From assembly GCA_021324655.1 (NCBI GenBank), contig JAJPIP010000032.1, positions 1 to 38,955 of the forward strand: a stretch of 38,955 bases of DNA, in the 5' to 3' direction. Under the pieces are notes generated by a model. It did not search any database. It worked only from the letters and a program-made list of their open reading frames with translations, and was not told the origin of the DNA. Within the stretch, counting starts at the first letter, position 1. Every line of letters starts with the position of its first letter. A program made the position numbers and the translations under genes. This document shows positions 1 to 7,665 of this stretch, one piece after another. This stretch comes from Pseudomonadota bacterium. GTDB lineage: Bacteria; Chloroflexota; UBA5177.

Positions 1-816
1 CAATACCTGACGTACGCCGGAGGCCTCTTGCACGGCAATTTCGGGTATTCCCTCTTTTCCCACCGCCCGGTGGCGAATGACCTCGCCGATTACCTGCCCG
101 CCACGTTTGAGCTGACGTTGACAAGCATCCTGCTGATCCTCGGCATCGGGATTCCGCTGGGCATCGTCGCTGCCGTGTGGCGCGGATCGGTCATCGATCA
201 TGCCGCTCGGGTCCTCTCGGCGACCGGGATCGCGATGCCTGCTTTCTGGCTGGGCTTGATGGTCCAGCTCGTCTTCTTTGACATCCTCGGCTGGTTCCCG
301 GCCGGCGGGCGCCTCGATGCAACCACAGCGCCACCGCCGCACGTGACCGGGCTCTATACCGTGGACAGCTTGCTGGCCGGCAACCTGTGGCTGTTCTGGC
401 AATCTGTCTGGCATCTCATCTTGCCGGCGACCGTGCTCGCGTATGGATCACTGGCCGTCATCACGCGGCAGATGCGGGGAAGTATGCGCGAGATCTTGCC
501 GCAGGACTACGTGCGAACGGCGCGGGCCAAGGGGCTCATGCCGCGCGTTGTCGTGCTGCGTCACGCCTTCAAGAACGCCCTGCTCCCGGTCATCACCATC
601 GCGGGTCTGCAGATCGGGATCTTGCTGGGCGGCGCGCTGCTGGTCGAGGATGTCTTCTTGTGGCCCGGCATCGGGCGCTACGCGACGCTCGCCACCATTA
701 ACCTCGACTACAACGCCATCCTGGCCGTCACGTTGGTGGCCGCGGTCATTTACGTCGTCGCCAACCTCATCGTCGACATTCTCTACATCGTCGTCGACCC
801 CACCGTGACGTACTGA
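1..816 (+). CDS. dppB: Dipeptide/oligopeptide ABC transporter permease, DppB type (5' partial)
   Basis: Inner-membrane permease of a peptide-type (or nickel or oligosaccharide) ABC importer. The reading frame is open to base 1, and its first residues (QYLTYAGGLLHGNFGYSL) are the conserved stretch after the first periplasmic loop of DppB/OppB proteins. The gene therefore starts upstream of the window, and the TTG at 28 is not the true start. About 271 of the usual 310-340 residues are visible. Several hydrophobic segments are followed by the cytoplasmic EAA loop (around visible residues 155-185, RTARAKGL...RHAFKNALLPV), which docks the ATPase, and by the family ending VEDVFLWPGIGRY. The DppC partner follows 20 bases later. 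Substrate cannot be told from the sequence. Confidence 0.9.
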   Translation, partial: QYLTYAGGLLHGNFGYSLFSHRPVANDLADYLPATFELTLTSILLILGIGIPLGIVAAVWRGSVIDHAARVLSATGIAMPAFWLGLMVQLVFFDILGWFPAGGRLDATTAPPPHVTGLYTVDSLLAGNLWLFWQSVWHLILPATVLAYGSLAVITRQMRGSMREILPQDYVRTARAKGLMPRVVVLRHAFKNALLPVITIAGLQIGILLGGALLVEDVFLWPGIGRYATLATINLDYNAILAVTLVAAVIYVVANLIVDILYIVVDPTVTY

Positions 817-836
817 AGGACAAAGGTGCGAGGAGG

Positions 837-1820
837 ATGGGAGACAGTGTGGTAGGACCGGGCGAGCCCATCATCCCCCAGGAAGGCCGCGGACTGCCGC
901 TCGACCCGACGCCGCCCCTGGCCGCTCCGCAAACCGAAAGCGGCGATGCTCTTGCGCGCGGCGGACTGTGGATCTCGACGCGGCGCAGTCTGCTGTTTCG
1001 ACACCTGGTGCTTGATCCGGGCAGTGCGCTGGGAACCTTCCTGGTGCTGGCCGCCGTGTTCGTGGCCGTCGCCGGGCCGCTGTTTGCTCCCTACTCGCCA
1101 ATCATCCCCGACTACAACAGCATGTCGGGCGCTCCTTCGGGGCCTCACCCCTTTGGGACCGATATCGTCGGCGACGACGTGCTGAGCCGCGTGCTGTACG
1201 GGGCGCGGCTGTCGATTGGGACGGCGGCAGAGCTTCTGACACTGGCCGGGATCATCGGTCTCACGCTGGGAGCCCTGGCCGGCTACTTCGGCCGCTGGAT
1301 CGACGAGGCCATCATGCGTCTCACCGACCTCTTCCTGGCATTTCCAGCGCTCATTCTGGCTCTCGCCGTCGCGTCGACCCTGGGGGCAGGGCTGCAGAGC
1401 GCCATGATCGCCCTCAGCATGGCGTTCTGGCCCACGTATGCCCGCCTGCTGCGAGCCCAGGTGCTGAGCTTGAAGGGCCGATCATTCGTCGAAGCGGCGC
1501 GCGTCGGCGGCGGGACCAACTTCACTATCATGCGGCGCCACATACTCCCGAACTCGATGAGCCCGATCATCATCCAGTTGAGCATGGATATGGGCTTCGC
1601 GATTCTGGCGACGTCGTCCCTTAGCTTCATCGGGGTTGGCGCCCAGCCCCCGAGTCCGGAGTGGGGCGCGATGATCGTCGCGGGCCAGGACTACCTGCGC
1701 ACCGACTGGTGGCTCGCCGCCTTCCCCGGCATCGCCCTGACCCTTACGGTCCTCGGCTTCAATTTGCTTGGCGACGGCCTCCGCGATGCCTTCGATCCGC
1801 GATCGAAGTTTGGGTCATAG
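837..1820 (+). CDS. dppC: Dipeptide/oligopeptide ABC transporter permease, DppC type
   Basis: Second permease of the same importer; pairs with the upstream DppB-like protein to form the membrane channel. It has 327 residues, with a long polar N-terminus (about 55 residues), a first membrane segment (GTFLVLAAVFVAVAGPLFAPYSP), the DppC mark HPFGTDIVGDDVLSR, four to five more membrane segments and an EAA loop (EAARVGGGTNFTIMRRHILPN). The family ending SFIGVGAQPPSPEWGAMI is intact. The start is uncertain: the AGGAGG at 831-836 touches the ATG at 837, so the in-frame GTG at 849, 12 bases downstream, is also possible. No ATPase or binding-protein gene follows on this strand, so they probably lie upstream. 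Confidence 0.9.
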   Translation: MGDSVVGPGEPIIPQEGRGLPLDPTPPLAAPQTESGDALARGGLWISTRRSLLFRHLVLDPGSALGTFLVLAAVFVAVAGPLFAPYSPIIPDYNSMSGAPSGPHPFGTDIVGDDVLSRVLYGARLSIGTAAELLTLAGIIGLTLGALAGYFGRWIDEAIMRLTDLFLAFPALILALAVASTLGAGLQSAMIALSMAFWPTYARLLRAQVLSLKGRSFVEAARVGGGTNFTIMRRHILPNSMSPIIIQLSMDMGFAILATSSLSFIGVGAQPPSPEWGAMIVAGQDYLRTDWWLAAFPGIALTLTVLGFNLLGDGLRDAFDPRSKFGS

Positions 1821-1840
1821 GTCGGCGCGCAGACGGACCA

Positions 1841-2245
1841 CTACTCCTGTTCCAGCGTGAGCTGCCAGGAGACCCCATACCGATCGGCGAGCCAGACAAA
1901 CTTCTCGCTGAATGGGTAGGTTCCCAGGGGCATGAGGACCTGCCCGCCCTCTGCCAGACGGGCATAGAGCCCGTCGATCTCTTCCTCGGATGAGCATGAC
2001 ACGTAGAGAGAGATCGCCGGCGTGAACGTCCACTCGTGCGCAATGGGACTGTCGATGCATGCGAACTCCTGCCCGCTCAACGAAAAGGTGGCGTGTATCA
2101 CTTTCCCTTCGGCCCCTCCCGCTTCCGGACCATACCGCTCGATGCTGAGGACCTCCGAGTGATCGAACAGGGAGACATAGAAGTTCATGGCCTCCTCGGC
2201 GGTGCCGAAGAAAGTCAGGAATGGAGTGATCTTTTGTGTTGACAT
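1841..2245 (-). CDS. VOC-family protein (PhnB / glyoxalase-like)
   Basis: Small cytoplasmic protein of 134 residues in the vicinal oxygen chelate superfamily, PhnB/3-demethylubiquinone methyltransferase-like branch. Visible marks are ITPFLTFFGTAEEAMNFY at the start (the usual opening, pairing with 'yL.F.gnaeEA..fY'), a central VIHATFSLSGQEFACID strand and a C-terminal FSEKFVWLADRYGVSWQL. Members bind small substrates or metals, but many have no known reaction, and none can be assigned here. I chose the ATG at 2245 because GAGGAG lies 7 bases upstream; a frame extension of five residues has no such site. It is convergent with dppC, with only 20 bases between the stops. Confidence 0.85.
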   Translation of the reverse strand: MSTQKITPFLTFFGTAEEAMNFYVSLFDHSEVLSIERYGPEAGGAEGKVIHATFSLSGQEFACIDSPIAHEWTFTPAISLYVSCSSEEEIDGLYARLAEGGQVLMPLGTYPFSEKFVWLADRYGVSWQLTLEQE

Positions 2246-2256
2246 GCCGAAACTCC

Positions 2257-2451
2257 TCACGGATGAAGCAGTCCAGACGCGTCGATACGATCCGGTTGGG
2301 ACGCGAGCACCAAATGCTCCACGATCCGGGCGAACTCGCCGGCTCCCTCGTCCGTCAGTGCCGGGCGCTCGTGTCGAATCCGACCGTTGCGTGCACGCGG
2401 TAAGTCATGGCCCACGTCGTTGCCCCAAACAGCAAAACCCCAAGGCGTCAC
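2257..2451 (-). other. Possible short ORF or gene remnant upstream of the VOC gene
   Basis: A 64-codon open frame (GTG start at 2451) whose TGA overlaps the GAGGAG ribosome site of the VOC gene, as a translationally coupled upstream gene would. The last 35 residues (RPALTDEGAGEFARIV...) look protein-like, but I recognise no family. The first part reads better in another frame (MTYRVHATVGFDT at 2397 downwards, minus strand), so this could be a frameshifted remnant. The 2246-2542 stretch holds nothing else that I can support. Confidence 0.2.
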
Positions 2452-2542
2452 CTGGCATAGTCTAAGCGAGCCGGGAAGAGATGAATGCGGCGCGTTTCAC
2501 GGTGTTCCTGAGTCGTCGTCACACCGGGAGGTACCCGGGGAC

Positions 2543-3295
2543 ATGAACCCTCCACAGGAGGTAGCGGACCTCCTTCGGGACTGTGCGGGAGCTCTGTTCA
2601 CCTGCCTCGGTGACTCGCTCGTGGGCGTCTATCTGTACGGCTCGGCCGTCTGGAATGCCTACGATCCGGAGACGAGTGACATCGACGTCATCGTTTTGCT
2701 GCGGGCTGCCTGCACGCCTGACCAGATCGATGCCCTCGCTACTCTCCACGACGATCTGGCCCGCCGGCATCCGCTCGCCGGAACCCTGGATATCAGCTAC
2801 GTGCCTTTGACCCTGGCGGCCCGGCACTCCGACTCCACCCTCCCGTACTACCGTGACGGTCATTTCGTTCGGCAGGGCAGCGGTGACGTCAATACCGTGA
2901 CGTGGCACACCCTCCACCAGCATGGCGTGCCGATCGTGGGACCGCCGGCCTCCGATGTCATCCCCCCGGTGAGCCCCGACGTCCTCCGCGAGACCATGTG
3001 GTACAACCTCGGCTTCCTGTCGGGCCGCATGCCGGCATACGTGGCACGTGGGATCGAGACGACCCTCTTCGGCGTCGTGTCGTTGTGCCGTGTGCTCCAC
3101 ACTCTGCGTACCGGCGAGATCGCGAGCAAGCGTGACGCTCTCGACTGGGCGCGGGCGCAGGTGGGAGAGGACTGGAAGCCCTACCTGCGCAACGTCCGTG
3201 CGCTCTTCGCGGGCGACCCCTGGGCATCGGCCGATGATGCTATGGACGGCGCCACCGCGTTTGCCGGACACATCCGCCGGCTTGCCGGCTCCTGA
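2543..3295 (+). CDS. AadA-like nucleotidyltransferase (aminoglycoside adenylyltransferase family)
   Basis: Predicted cytoplasmic enzyme transferring AMP from ATP to a hydroxyl, possibly of an aminoglycoside such as streptomycin or spectinomycin. It has 250 residues. The N-terminal nucleotidyltransferase fold shows GVYLYGSAVW followed by SDIDVIVLL, the G-S...D-x-D catalytic signature with two metal-binding aspartates. The C-terminal helical half (CRVLHTLRTGEIASKRDALDWA) matches the DUF4111 domain of AadA proteins. The start is ATG 2543, with GGGAGGT ending 10 bases upstream; an in-frame extension back to 2387 has no ribosome site. Resistance activity is inference: environmental homologues often have unknown substrates. 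A kinase-like remnant lies directly downstream. Confidence 0.8.
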   Translation: MNPPQEVADLLRDCAGALFTCLGDSLVGVYLYGSAVWNAYDPETSDIDVIVLLRAACTPDQIDALATLHDDLARRHPLAGTLDISYVPLTLAARHSDSTLPYYRDGHFVRQGSGDVNTVTWHTLHQHGVPIVGPPASDVIPPVSPDVLRETMWYNLGFLSGRMPAYVARGIETTLFGVVSLCRVLHTLRTGEIASKRDALDWARAQVGEDWKPYLRNVRALFAGDPWASADDAMDGATAFAGHIRRLAGS

Positions 3296-3297
3296 CT

Positions 3298-3462
3298 CGA
3301 GACGTGTATGTCGCCTATCGGGCGCTCTGCGAGCGCATCGTCGATAGCCTTGCCGTGCCGGTCCTCCGAGTCGATCGAGGTGGCGACTGGCAGGCGATGG
3401 ACCGCAGCGTGTCGGACGTCGTCGGCGTGCCCATCGTCAGCGATCGTGTTGCAGAGAGCTGA
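3298..3462 (+). pseudogene. Remnant of a P-loop kinase-like gene (C-terminal end only)
   Basis: An open frame with no start of its own directly follows the nucleotidyltransferase. It reads about 53 codons to the TGA at 3460-3462: RDVYVAYRALCERI, then VPVLRVDRGGDW and a final VVGVPIVSDRVAES. The pattern Y-x-x-x-R...ERI followed by VPVLRVDR-x-x-DW is typical of the C-terminus of small nucleoside or AAA-type kinases. I see no Walker A or N-terminal part, so this is probably the leftover of a deleted gene. It overlaps the 3' end of the convergent Nudix gene. The family call is tentative. Confidence 0.35.
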
Positions 3463-3895
3463 GCAGAGAGTCGAGAAACGCATTCTGCTCTGCGGCTAAA
3501 GATGGGACACCATCCGGCACGCGCGCCCAGAACAGTTCGAAGGTGAGCGGGGCGCTGCCGTCGGAGGGATCGCGTTCGACGTGGCGCCACGCCTCGGGCG
3601 GCTCCCCGTCACAACGCAGATGGTAGAAACGGCGCCGCTGCCATTCCGGCCCTCCTGCGCCCGACAGATCATGTGTCTGCTCGCCCAGGAACCGGACCAG
3701 AGCGAGGTCCGGCAACCCGGTCTCTTCAAGGGCCTCGCGCCGGACGGCGTCGGCCGGATCCTCTCCCGGCTCAACCGTTCCCGCCGGCACCTGGATTCCG
3801 GCCTCCAGGAAGTCGACATGACGGAAGACCAGGAGGCGCCGGCCGTGCGTGATGTAAGCGACGACCTTCTCCCGAATCGGACGTGTGGCGCTCAC
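3437..3895 (-). CDS. Nudix hydrolase
   Basis: Hydrolyses a nucleoside diphosphate linked to another group; the substrate is unknown. It has 152 residues. The complete Nudix box is at residues 39-61 (G-x5-E-x7-REALEETGL), including the metal-binding REAxEE core. After the box the protein has a WQRRRFYHLRCDG strand and an unusual ELFWARVPDG segment. It is the last gene of a three-gene unit; its ATG overlaps the stop of the phosphotransferase gene by four bases (ATGA), which suggests translational coupling. With an APH-type kinase and an HDAC-family deacetylase upstream, it may act in detoxification or salvage of a small modified metabolite (inference). Confidence 0.9.
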   Translation of the reverse strand: MSATRPIREKVVAYITHGRRLLVFRHVDFLEAGIQVPAGTVEPGEDPADAVRREALEETGLPDLALVRFLGEQTHDLSGAGGPEWQRRRFYHLRCDGEPPEAWRHVERDPSDGSAPLTFELFWARVPDGVPSLAAEQNAFLDSLLSSLQHDR

Positions 3896-4572
3896 GAGAC
3901 GGGAGGACCCGGCACCCCAATCTCCTGGGCTGCAAAGGGTTCGGTCAGATCAATCCAGACCTGACACAGGCGGGCGACTTCGGTCGCATCCACGCGCGGC
4001 CAGGTACCGACCTGCAGCACCCCCAGCGCGACCTCCTCCCCATGGCCGTTGAAGCCGCAGCTCCATACGGCCGATGCGATGTCGATCTCTCGATCGAACC
4101 TGCCGGCATAGCGCCAGTCGACGATACCGGTCAGACGTCCGGTCGCCGGATCGCCCAGGATGTTGGGCAGGCACATGTCGCCGTGCGTGACACCGGCACG
4201 CTGCAGCGAGCGCAGAGCTTCTCCGGCGATACGGATGACGTCATGCGGACGCTGCAGCCAGGTCGCGGCGACGTGGAGCGGGATACCGGGAAGCGCTTCC
4301 AGCAAGAGCCAGCCATTGCGGACATCAAGGACGCGGGGCGCCGGCACAAGACCCTGCGAGGCGAGCCGGCGCAGCAGAGGAGCGGATCCGTCGTCCGGAC
4401 GCAGGTAGGCGGCACCTCCCGAGGGATCGGACACGCGATAGACGCGCTCGGCCATCCCCACCTCGTCCCAGCCCATGAGGTTGGGCCAGAGACGGCGGGG
4501 ATCGGGAAGAGAATCGGGATGATCGTCCGGCGCCATGATCTTATGGTAAGTATCCGGCCGGGCGGACCTCAC
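3892..4572 (-). CDS. APH-family phosphotransferase
   Basis: Predicted small-molecule kinase with the aminoglycoside phosphotransferase/choline kinase fold, 226 residues. Seen: the catalytic loop THGDMCLPNIL (H130, D132, N137) and the second metal-binding Asp in GIVDWRYAG (D152), followed by DREIDIA. The usual ATP-anchoring lysine of 'YLK' aligns with an arginine (AAYLR, R58), so nucleotide binding may differ. The GTG start at 4572 overlaps the upstream TGA (GTGA), fitting coupling to the deacetylase gene. An ATG at 4536 is an alternative, but neither start has a strong ribosome site. The protein is short for the family (usually 250-300 residues), mainly in the N-lobe. Substrate is unknown. 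Confidence 0.8.
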   Translation of the reverse strand: MRSARPDTYHKIMAPDDHPDSLPDPRRLWPNLMGWDEVGMAERVYRVSDPSGGAAYLRPDDGSAPLLRRLASQGLVPAPRVLDVRNGWLLLEALPGIPLHVAATWLQRPHDVIRIAGEALRSLQRAGVTHGDMCLPNILGDPATGRLTGIVDWRYAGRFDREIDIASAVWSCGFNGHGEEVALGVLQVGTWPRVDATEVARLCQVWIDLTEPFAAQEIGVPGPPVS

Positions 4573-5684
4573 AGATCCCAGTAACGGCGCTGCACGGCGA
4601 TCACCTGATCGATGGCGGCGGTCTGTTGCGGCCGGTATTCCTCCACCGAGCGTTCCAGCTCCGAGGCGCCCTCGTGGGGATCACCCACGCTCGAGCGGCG
4701 ACCCATCAGTCCTTCGATGACGGCCAGCGTGCAGAACGGGACGTAGTCGGGACTGTAGCCACCCTCCTGCAGCACGGCCAGTCGTCCTCCGCTCACCTCG
4801 TCGGCCACGTCCCGCACCATCCCGGCCATGGACCGAAAGCCGTCCATGGTGACCATCATGCGGGCCAGGGGATCACGCATGCTCGGATCCTGACCGGCGG
4901 AGACCAGGATCAGATCGGGCCGGAATTGCCGGGCGATGGGAATGACGACACGCTCGAAGGCCTCGAGATAGCCCTTGTCCCCGGTGCCGGGAGGCAGCGG
5001 GATGTTGACCGTCTTCCCCTCGCCGGCTCCCTCCCCGACGTCCTCCACCTTGCCCCAGCCGATCGGGTACCAATCGTCCTGGTGCAGGGAGAGGAAGAGC
5101 ACGTTGGGATCGTCGTAAAAGGCGGCCTGGGTGCCGTTCCCGTGATGGACATCCCAGTCGATGACCATCACGCGCTCGGCACCGCGGCGCTGCGCGTGAC
5201 GGGCGGCAATGGCCACATTATTGAAGATGCAGAAGCCCATGGCCGCGGCGCGCATGGCGTGATGTCCCGGCGGACGCAGCAGGGCGTAGGCACGCCCCAC
5301 CCGGCCGTCGAGCACCGCATCAACGGAGGCCATGCCGCCGCCCACCGCCAGCAGTGCCGCATCCCATGATTCCGGCACCACCGGCGTGCTCTCACCGATT
5401 TCGGTACTGGCCTCCCCGCCACCTGTGGAGCACAGGTCCTGGATGCGCCGTATATAGGAACGATCGTGAATGAGCGCGAGGTCATCCTCCGTGGCAGGGG
5501 TGGTCTGCAACTGGGTGAGCTCATCCCAGAGATCGGAGGCGGCGATCAGGGCATGCGTGCGACGCGTGATGCGGGAGGACGAGGGATGCTCCACCGACTC
5601 GATTACGCCACCCGGCAGGAGGACATCGATCGTGCCGGTTTCGTGGTGCAGGAAGCGCTCGTCGAACAGGTAGCCGGTCGTCAT
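4569..5684 (-). CDS. HDAC-family deacetylase (histone deacetylase / acetylpolyamine amidohydrolase-like)
   Basis: Zinc amidohydrolase of the histone deacetylase superfamily, 371 residues. Bacterial members remove acetyl groups from polyamines, acetoin-related compounds or protein lysines. Seen: RPPGHHA (137-143), GFCIFNNVAIAA, IDWDVHHGNGTQ (zinc ligands D178 and H180), SLHQ, SAGQD (third ligand D266) and QEGGY with the catalytic-site Tyr310. The usual SAGFD is SAGQD here. The start ATG has GGAGGT 10 bases upstream. It is the first gene of the unit; the next gene starts inside its stop codon. Class II-like sequence marks are clear, but the natural substrate is not. Confidence 0.9.
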   Translation of the reverse strand: MTTGYLFDERFLHHETGTIDVLLPGGVIESVEHPSSSRITRRTHALIAASDLWDELTQLQTTPATEDDLALIHDRSYIRRIQDLCSTGGGEASTEIGESTPVVPESWDAALLAVGGGMASVDAVLDGRVGRAYALLRPPGHHAMRAAAMGFCIFNNVAIAARHAQRRGAERVMVIDWDVHHGNGTQAAFYDDPNVLFLSLHQDDWYPIGWGKVEDVGEGAGEGKTVNIPLPPGTGDKGYLEAFERVVIPIARQFRPDLILVSAGQDPSMRDPLARMMVTMDGFRSMAGMVRDVADEVSGGRLAVLQEGGYSPDYVPFCTLAVIEGLMGRRSSVGDPHEGASELERSVEEYRPQQTAAIDQVIAVQRRYWDL

Positions 5685-5840
5685 GGTGGATGAGACCTCC
5701 GAGATGTGAGGGCCGGATCATCGCCGCCTTCCGAGATGGTACGCCTGACGCTATAGTAGCTGCCGAACTCGCCGGATGAGCTCGCCCGCATTTCCACGCG
5801 CGGTTATCTCGACGCGGCCCCGCCTTCTCGCGGCCGTTCC

Positions 5841-6410
5841 CTACCCCTGACCCTCGGCAGTCATCTTATCCATGACGCCGGGATACGCCTTGGCCAGAGT
5901 GGCAATGATCTCGTTGAGACAGGTCTCCTGATCCTGTAGCTTCATGTCCTGGGCGGCGAGATGCGCCTGGATCTGCACCGCTTCGTGGAGCACCGCCTCG
6001 GCGTCGTTATACGTCTGCTGGGCTCGCTTGTCAGACGCTGCCCCCTGAATGTTCTGACCGACGATGATCACCGGCAACAAGATCAACTGCAGGAACGTCT
6101 GGGCGATCCAGCCGACGATGATGATGGTGTTGTGGCTCTGGATGGCGGAGGGCAGGCTGACCAGTGCCAGGACCGTGAAGATGTAGGCAGCCCACATCGA
6201 GCCCACGGCAATCGTGATGATGAGCGCCAGCCGCGAGTTGAGCCGAGCAAGAGGACTGCTCTTATCCAGTTGGTCGGCGACCTTGACCGGACCCTGCAAC
6301 TTACGGTGATGGATGTGGGGATGCGGCACATAGGTAAACAGGCCGGCATGATGATTCGGCTGTCCCTGATTCTCCGCCGCGGGAGCCGGCGTCGGCTGGT
6401 CGCTCGTCAT
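5841..6410 (-). CDS. DUF1003-like membrane protein
   Basis: Inner-membrane protein of unknown function, 189 residues. It has a polar His- and Pro-rich N-terminus (about residues 1-55, with several histidines that might bind metal), then two membrane segments (SRLALIITIAVGSMWAAYIF and IIIVGWIAQTFLQLILLP). After them come VGQNIQGAASDKRAQQ and a helical, coiled-coil-like tail. The two-helix core with a conserved QN and charged tail resembles DUF1003. The ATG has AGAGAGGA about 6 bases upstream. It is divergent from the Fur gene, sharing 136 bases of control region, so iron control is possible but unproven. Confidence 0.65.
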   Translation of the reverse strand: MTSDQPTPAPAAENQGQPNHHAGLFTYVPHPHIHHRKLQGPVKVADQLDKSSPLARLNSRLALIITIAVGSMWAAYIFTVLALVSLPSAIQSHNTIIIVGWIAQTFLQLILLPVIIVGQNIQGAASDKRAQQTYNDAEAVLHEAVQIQAHLAAQDMKLQDQETCLNEIIATLAKAYPGVMDKMTAEGQG

Positions 6411-6509
6411 TGTTGTCCTCTCTCTTGGGGTCCGGCACCTCTTTTGCTCAAGGAGAGTGGTGGCCGGCCTGTCGCACTCTAATGCGCCGGACGACGGGAT
6501 GCAAGAGAT

Positions 6510-6546
6510 AGAATGACTGCTAAATAAGAATGTATATTAGAACGTA
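6510..6546 (+). promoter_or_regulatory. AT-rich promoter region before the Fur gene
   Basis: A short AT-rich patch in otherwise GC-rich DNA. It holds an imperfect dyad at 6520-6540 (CTAA at one end, TTAG at the other, 6 of 10 pairs matching) and TATATT at 6533-6538, which is 8 bases before the ATG. No Shine-Dalgarno sequence is present. A plausible reading is a -10 element giving a leaderless or nearly leaderless message, with autorepression by the Fur protein at the dyad. Confidence 0.35.
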
Positions 6547-6969
6547 ATGCGGACGATTCCGGAACTGATTGAAAAGATCCACGCGCGCGGTGGCAAGGTG
6601 ACGCCGCAGCGTCTAGCGATCTATCAGGCGCTGGAGGCGGATACCACCCATCCCACCGCCGAGGCGATCTACGAGCGTATCCGCGAGACGATGCCGACGG
6701 TGTCGCTCGCGACCGTGTACAAAACGCTCAACGAGCTGGTGGCCATCGGGGAGCTACGCCGCTTCGATATTCACGGCGTCAGCCACTTCGACCCGCGGAC
6801 CGACCCGCACGCGGAGGTCGTCTGCCTGGGGTGCGACGTCATCATGGATGTTTTCTCCCCGGCGGCGGTCCCCGCGCCGAGCATCCCCGGCTTCCAGATC
6901 GTCGGTCAGACACAGACGTTCTACGGCTACTGTCCGAACTGCCAGAACGTGCAGCAGCCCCTGGACTAA
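6547..6969 (+). CDS. Fur/PerR-family transcriptional regulator
   Basis: Metal- or peroxide-responsive DNA-binding repressor, 140 residues, full family length. The winged helix covers residues 1-80, with recognition helix VSLATVYKTLNEL. The structural zinc site is two CxxC pairs (C93/C96 and C129/C132). Likely sensing ligands are H35, H80, H88 and D101; His spacing in PHAEVVC differs from the H-x-H of classical PerR. It sits directly upstream of a VIT-type iron exporter, 27 bases away, on the same strand, so it probably controls iron efflux and its own synthesis. It could be Fur, PerR or Mur by function; the sequence does not decide. No ribosome site is visible at the ATG. Confidence 0.9.
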   Translation: MRTIPELIEKIHARGGKVTPQRLAIYQALEADTTHPTAEAIYERIRETMPTVSLATVYKTLNELVAIGELRRFDIHGVSHFDPRTDPHAEVVCLGCDVIMDVFSPAAVPAPSIPGFQIVGQTQTFYGYCPNCQNVQQPLD

Positions 6970-6996
6970 CGATTTCCCTCTCAGGAGAGTGTATTT

Positions 6997-7536
6997 ATGG
7001 CGCAAGCGGCCGACGAGAATCGCGACGTCGAGAATTCGGCTGTTAATGAAAACGGGCACACCAAAGAGCAGCAATTTGTCCTGAAGGTCATCCAGCCCGG
7101 CCTCGCCGGCCTGATGGACGGGTCGGTCTCGACCCTGGCACCGCTCTTCGCCACCGCCTTCGCGACCCACAACACCCTCACCACCTTTCTCGTCGGCCTG
7201 GCCTCGGCAGTCGGCGCCGGTATCAGCATGGCCTTCTCCGAAGCGCTGTCCGACACGGGTGAGTTGACGGGGCGTGGCAACCCGGTCAAGCGCGGCGGCA
7301 TCACCGGCATCATGACCTTTATCGGCGGCGTGGGTCACACCCTGCCCTTCCTCCTCGGCAGCTATCACCTCGCCCTGACCGTGGCCTTCATCGTGGTCGG
7401 CGTGGAGCTAATCGCCATCGCCTACGTGCGGTACCGCTACTTCAGCATGAACTTCTTCATGAGTGCCCTTCAGGTGATCGTGGGCGGCCTGCTGGTCTTC
7501 GGCAGCGGTGTCTTGATCGGCAGCCGCGGCGGGTAA
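6997..7536 (+). CDS. VIT/CCC1-type iron (manganese) exporter, MbfA C-domain-like
   Basis: Membrane transporter predicted to move Fe2+ or Mn2+ out of the cytoplasm, 179 residues. The signature PGLAGLMDGSVSTLAPLFA (34-52) and GAGISMAFSEALSDTGELTGRG match the vacuolar-iron-transporter domain of the membrane ferritin MbfA. The ferritin-like erythrin domain that precedes it in MbfA is absent; instead there is a 28-residue polar N-terminus. Asp41, Met40, Met78 and Glu82 are the likely transport-path residues. About five membrane segments are visible. AGGAG at 6983-6987 supports ATG 6997. Co-transcription with the Fur gene is likely. Confidence 0.8.
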   Translation: MAQAADENRDVENSAVNENGHTKEQQFVLKVIQPGLAGLMDGSVSTLAPLFATAFATHNTLTTFLVGLASAVGAGISMAFSEALSDTGELTGRGNPVKRGGITGIMTFIGGVGHTLPFLLGSYHLALTVAFIVVGVELIAIAYVRYRYFSMNFFMSALQVIVGGLLVFGSGVLIGSRGG

Positions 7537-7665
7537 CCGGGGCCCGTTTTCGCACCGGTCGCCCACCGCGAAGCGACTCCAAGACATGATTCGAGGGGGA
7601 GCGGGCATGCCTGACTTGGCCCGCCGCCGGCGACTCTCTCAATTTGGGTCAGGACTGGCGCATGC

